In this document: positions 5,954 through 6,321 of the stretch, piece by piece
Layout: the number at the start of each line of letters is the position of its first letter
How positions within the stretch are numbered: position 1 is the first letter of the stretch
NCBI GenBank assembly: GCA_900772695.1
Contig: CAAGRO010000321.1
Coordinates: 1-6,321 of the forward strand
Source of the DNA: an uncultured Oribacterium sp.
Lineage (GTDB): Bacteria > Bacillota > Clostridia > Lachnospirales > Lachnospiraceae
Length of the DNA: 6,321 bases
Direction: 5' to 3'
The notes under the pieces: model-generated
What the model was told of the DNA's origin: nothing
The model's database searches: none
What the model saw: only the letters and a program-made list of their open reading frames with translations
Program-made: the position numbers and the translations under genes

Positions 5954-5973
5954 ATATTATTTTTTGAAATACG
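5954..5973 (-). repeat. AAAAAATAATAT box, right copy 2, inverted
   Basis: ATATTATTTTTT at 5954-5965 is the exact reverse complement of the box. Including the flanking GAAATACG, it matches left copy 1 at 18 of 20 positions in inverted orientation. It forms the best inverted pair around the two-gene unit. Confidence 0.6.
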
Positions 5974-6060
5974 CATAAAAAAATATATTTTACCGATTCG
6001 AATCAGAATAATGATGAAAAAACATATATTAAAATCTTGAAACTCTCAACAATAATATAT

Positions 6061-6321
6061 TTCGGTAGCTTCATTGTCCTACGGTTGTTACCTCCATCCT
6101 GGATTGCCGGGCATGACAGCTCATGAAATCAGCAACAGTTCGATCAGGCCGAGGTGGGTCAGTGCCCGCGAGTTGTATGAAACTTGAGAAAAGCGGAAGG
6201 CCCCGCCCATAGCACCCCAACCCCCGGCTATAGAAATCATGCCGATTTCAGGACTTGCGCTTGCGAAGAGAAAAGTATAACATGAACATCATTATTCAGG
6301 TCTGCGCAGCTGGCCAATGCA
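6061..6321. other. Mixed-composition right end without a clear gene
   Basis: Composition changes abruptly from AT-rich to mixed near 6061, which may mark the junction to a neighbouring region. No frame on either strand gives a convincing product. An ATG at 6282 opens a frame of 13 codons to the window edge with only a poor ribosome site, so a gene start there cannot be judged. Confidence 0.5.
6201..6225 (-). other. G-quadruplex candidate on the minus strand
   Basis: The plus strand has C-runs of 4, 3, 4 and 5 (6201-6204, 6206-6208, 6215-6218, 6221-6225). The minus strand therefore has four G-runs of at least three, with loops of 2, 6 and 1, which fits the usual G-quadruplex pattern. ATAGC/GCTAT (6209-6213 with 6227-6231) could form a competing hairpin. 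Confidence 0.5.

Larger units (their letters stand above)
5807..6060. other. AT-rich right flank without genes
   Basis: I see no gene here. The block mirrors the composition of the first 210 bases and holds two full AAAAAATAATAT boxes, related A-runs followed by TATAT (5977-5990, 6017-6029) and AATAATATAT at 6051-6060, which is also present at 201-210. AATATAAAAACA and GTGAATTC are shared with the first 31 bases of the window, though in the opposite order. Confidence 0.6.

Noticed and set aside
1..6060. Proven transposon with terminal inverted repeats
   Set aside because: The boxes on each side are in mixed orientation, no transposase or integrase is encoded, and no target-site duplication can be identified; kept only as a hypothesis.
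6282..6321. Start of a gene at the right edge
   Set aside because: Only 13 codons are visible and the upstream AGAGAAAAG is a poor ribosome site; it cannot be judged.

Overview
The window suggests a Gram-positive anaerobe of the Clostridia, most likely a Lachnospiraceae-type genome. This is an inference from strong AAGGAGG-type ribosome sites, GC-rich genes set in very AT-rich spacers, and the second gene, which has the layout of a PD-(D/E)XK-like family I know from clostridial genomes. No rRNA, tRNA, transposase, integrase or classical CRISPR array is visible.

Layout: 1-583 is AT-rich non-coding DNA with AAAAAATAATAT boxes, a nested inverted repeat (62-117), a candidate promoter (368-396) and a long leader. 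584-4390 encodes a 1268-residue RecQ-type protein. It keeps the order of the helicase blocks and an HRDC domain, but the residues needed for ATP binding and hydrolysis are replaced. It carries in-frame tandem repeats at several inter-domain positions and ends in a probable winged-helix segment. 4391-4627 is a spacer with two neat hairpins. 4628-5440 encodes a 270-residue protein with an N-terminal helical region and a C-terminal PD-(D/E)XK-like nuclease fold. 5441-5806 is a chain of hairpins: a weak terminator-like repeat, a 10-bp GC-rich stem, a smaller stem, then five tandem 36/37-bp units that each fold into a hairpin. 5807-6060 is AT-rich again, with more AAAAAATAATAT boxes. 6061-6321 is mixed-composition DNA with a four-run G-quadruplex candidate on the minus strand and no convincing gene.

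Working idea (inference): the two genes form one same-strand unit in which a catalytically dead RecQ scaffold recognises structured DNA or RNA and the nuclease-like partner acts with it. The hairpin array directly downstream would be a candidate target, guide or origin. The related AT-rich boxes on both sides suggest that 1-6060 may be one cassette, but no mobility gene or target-site duplication is visible.
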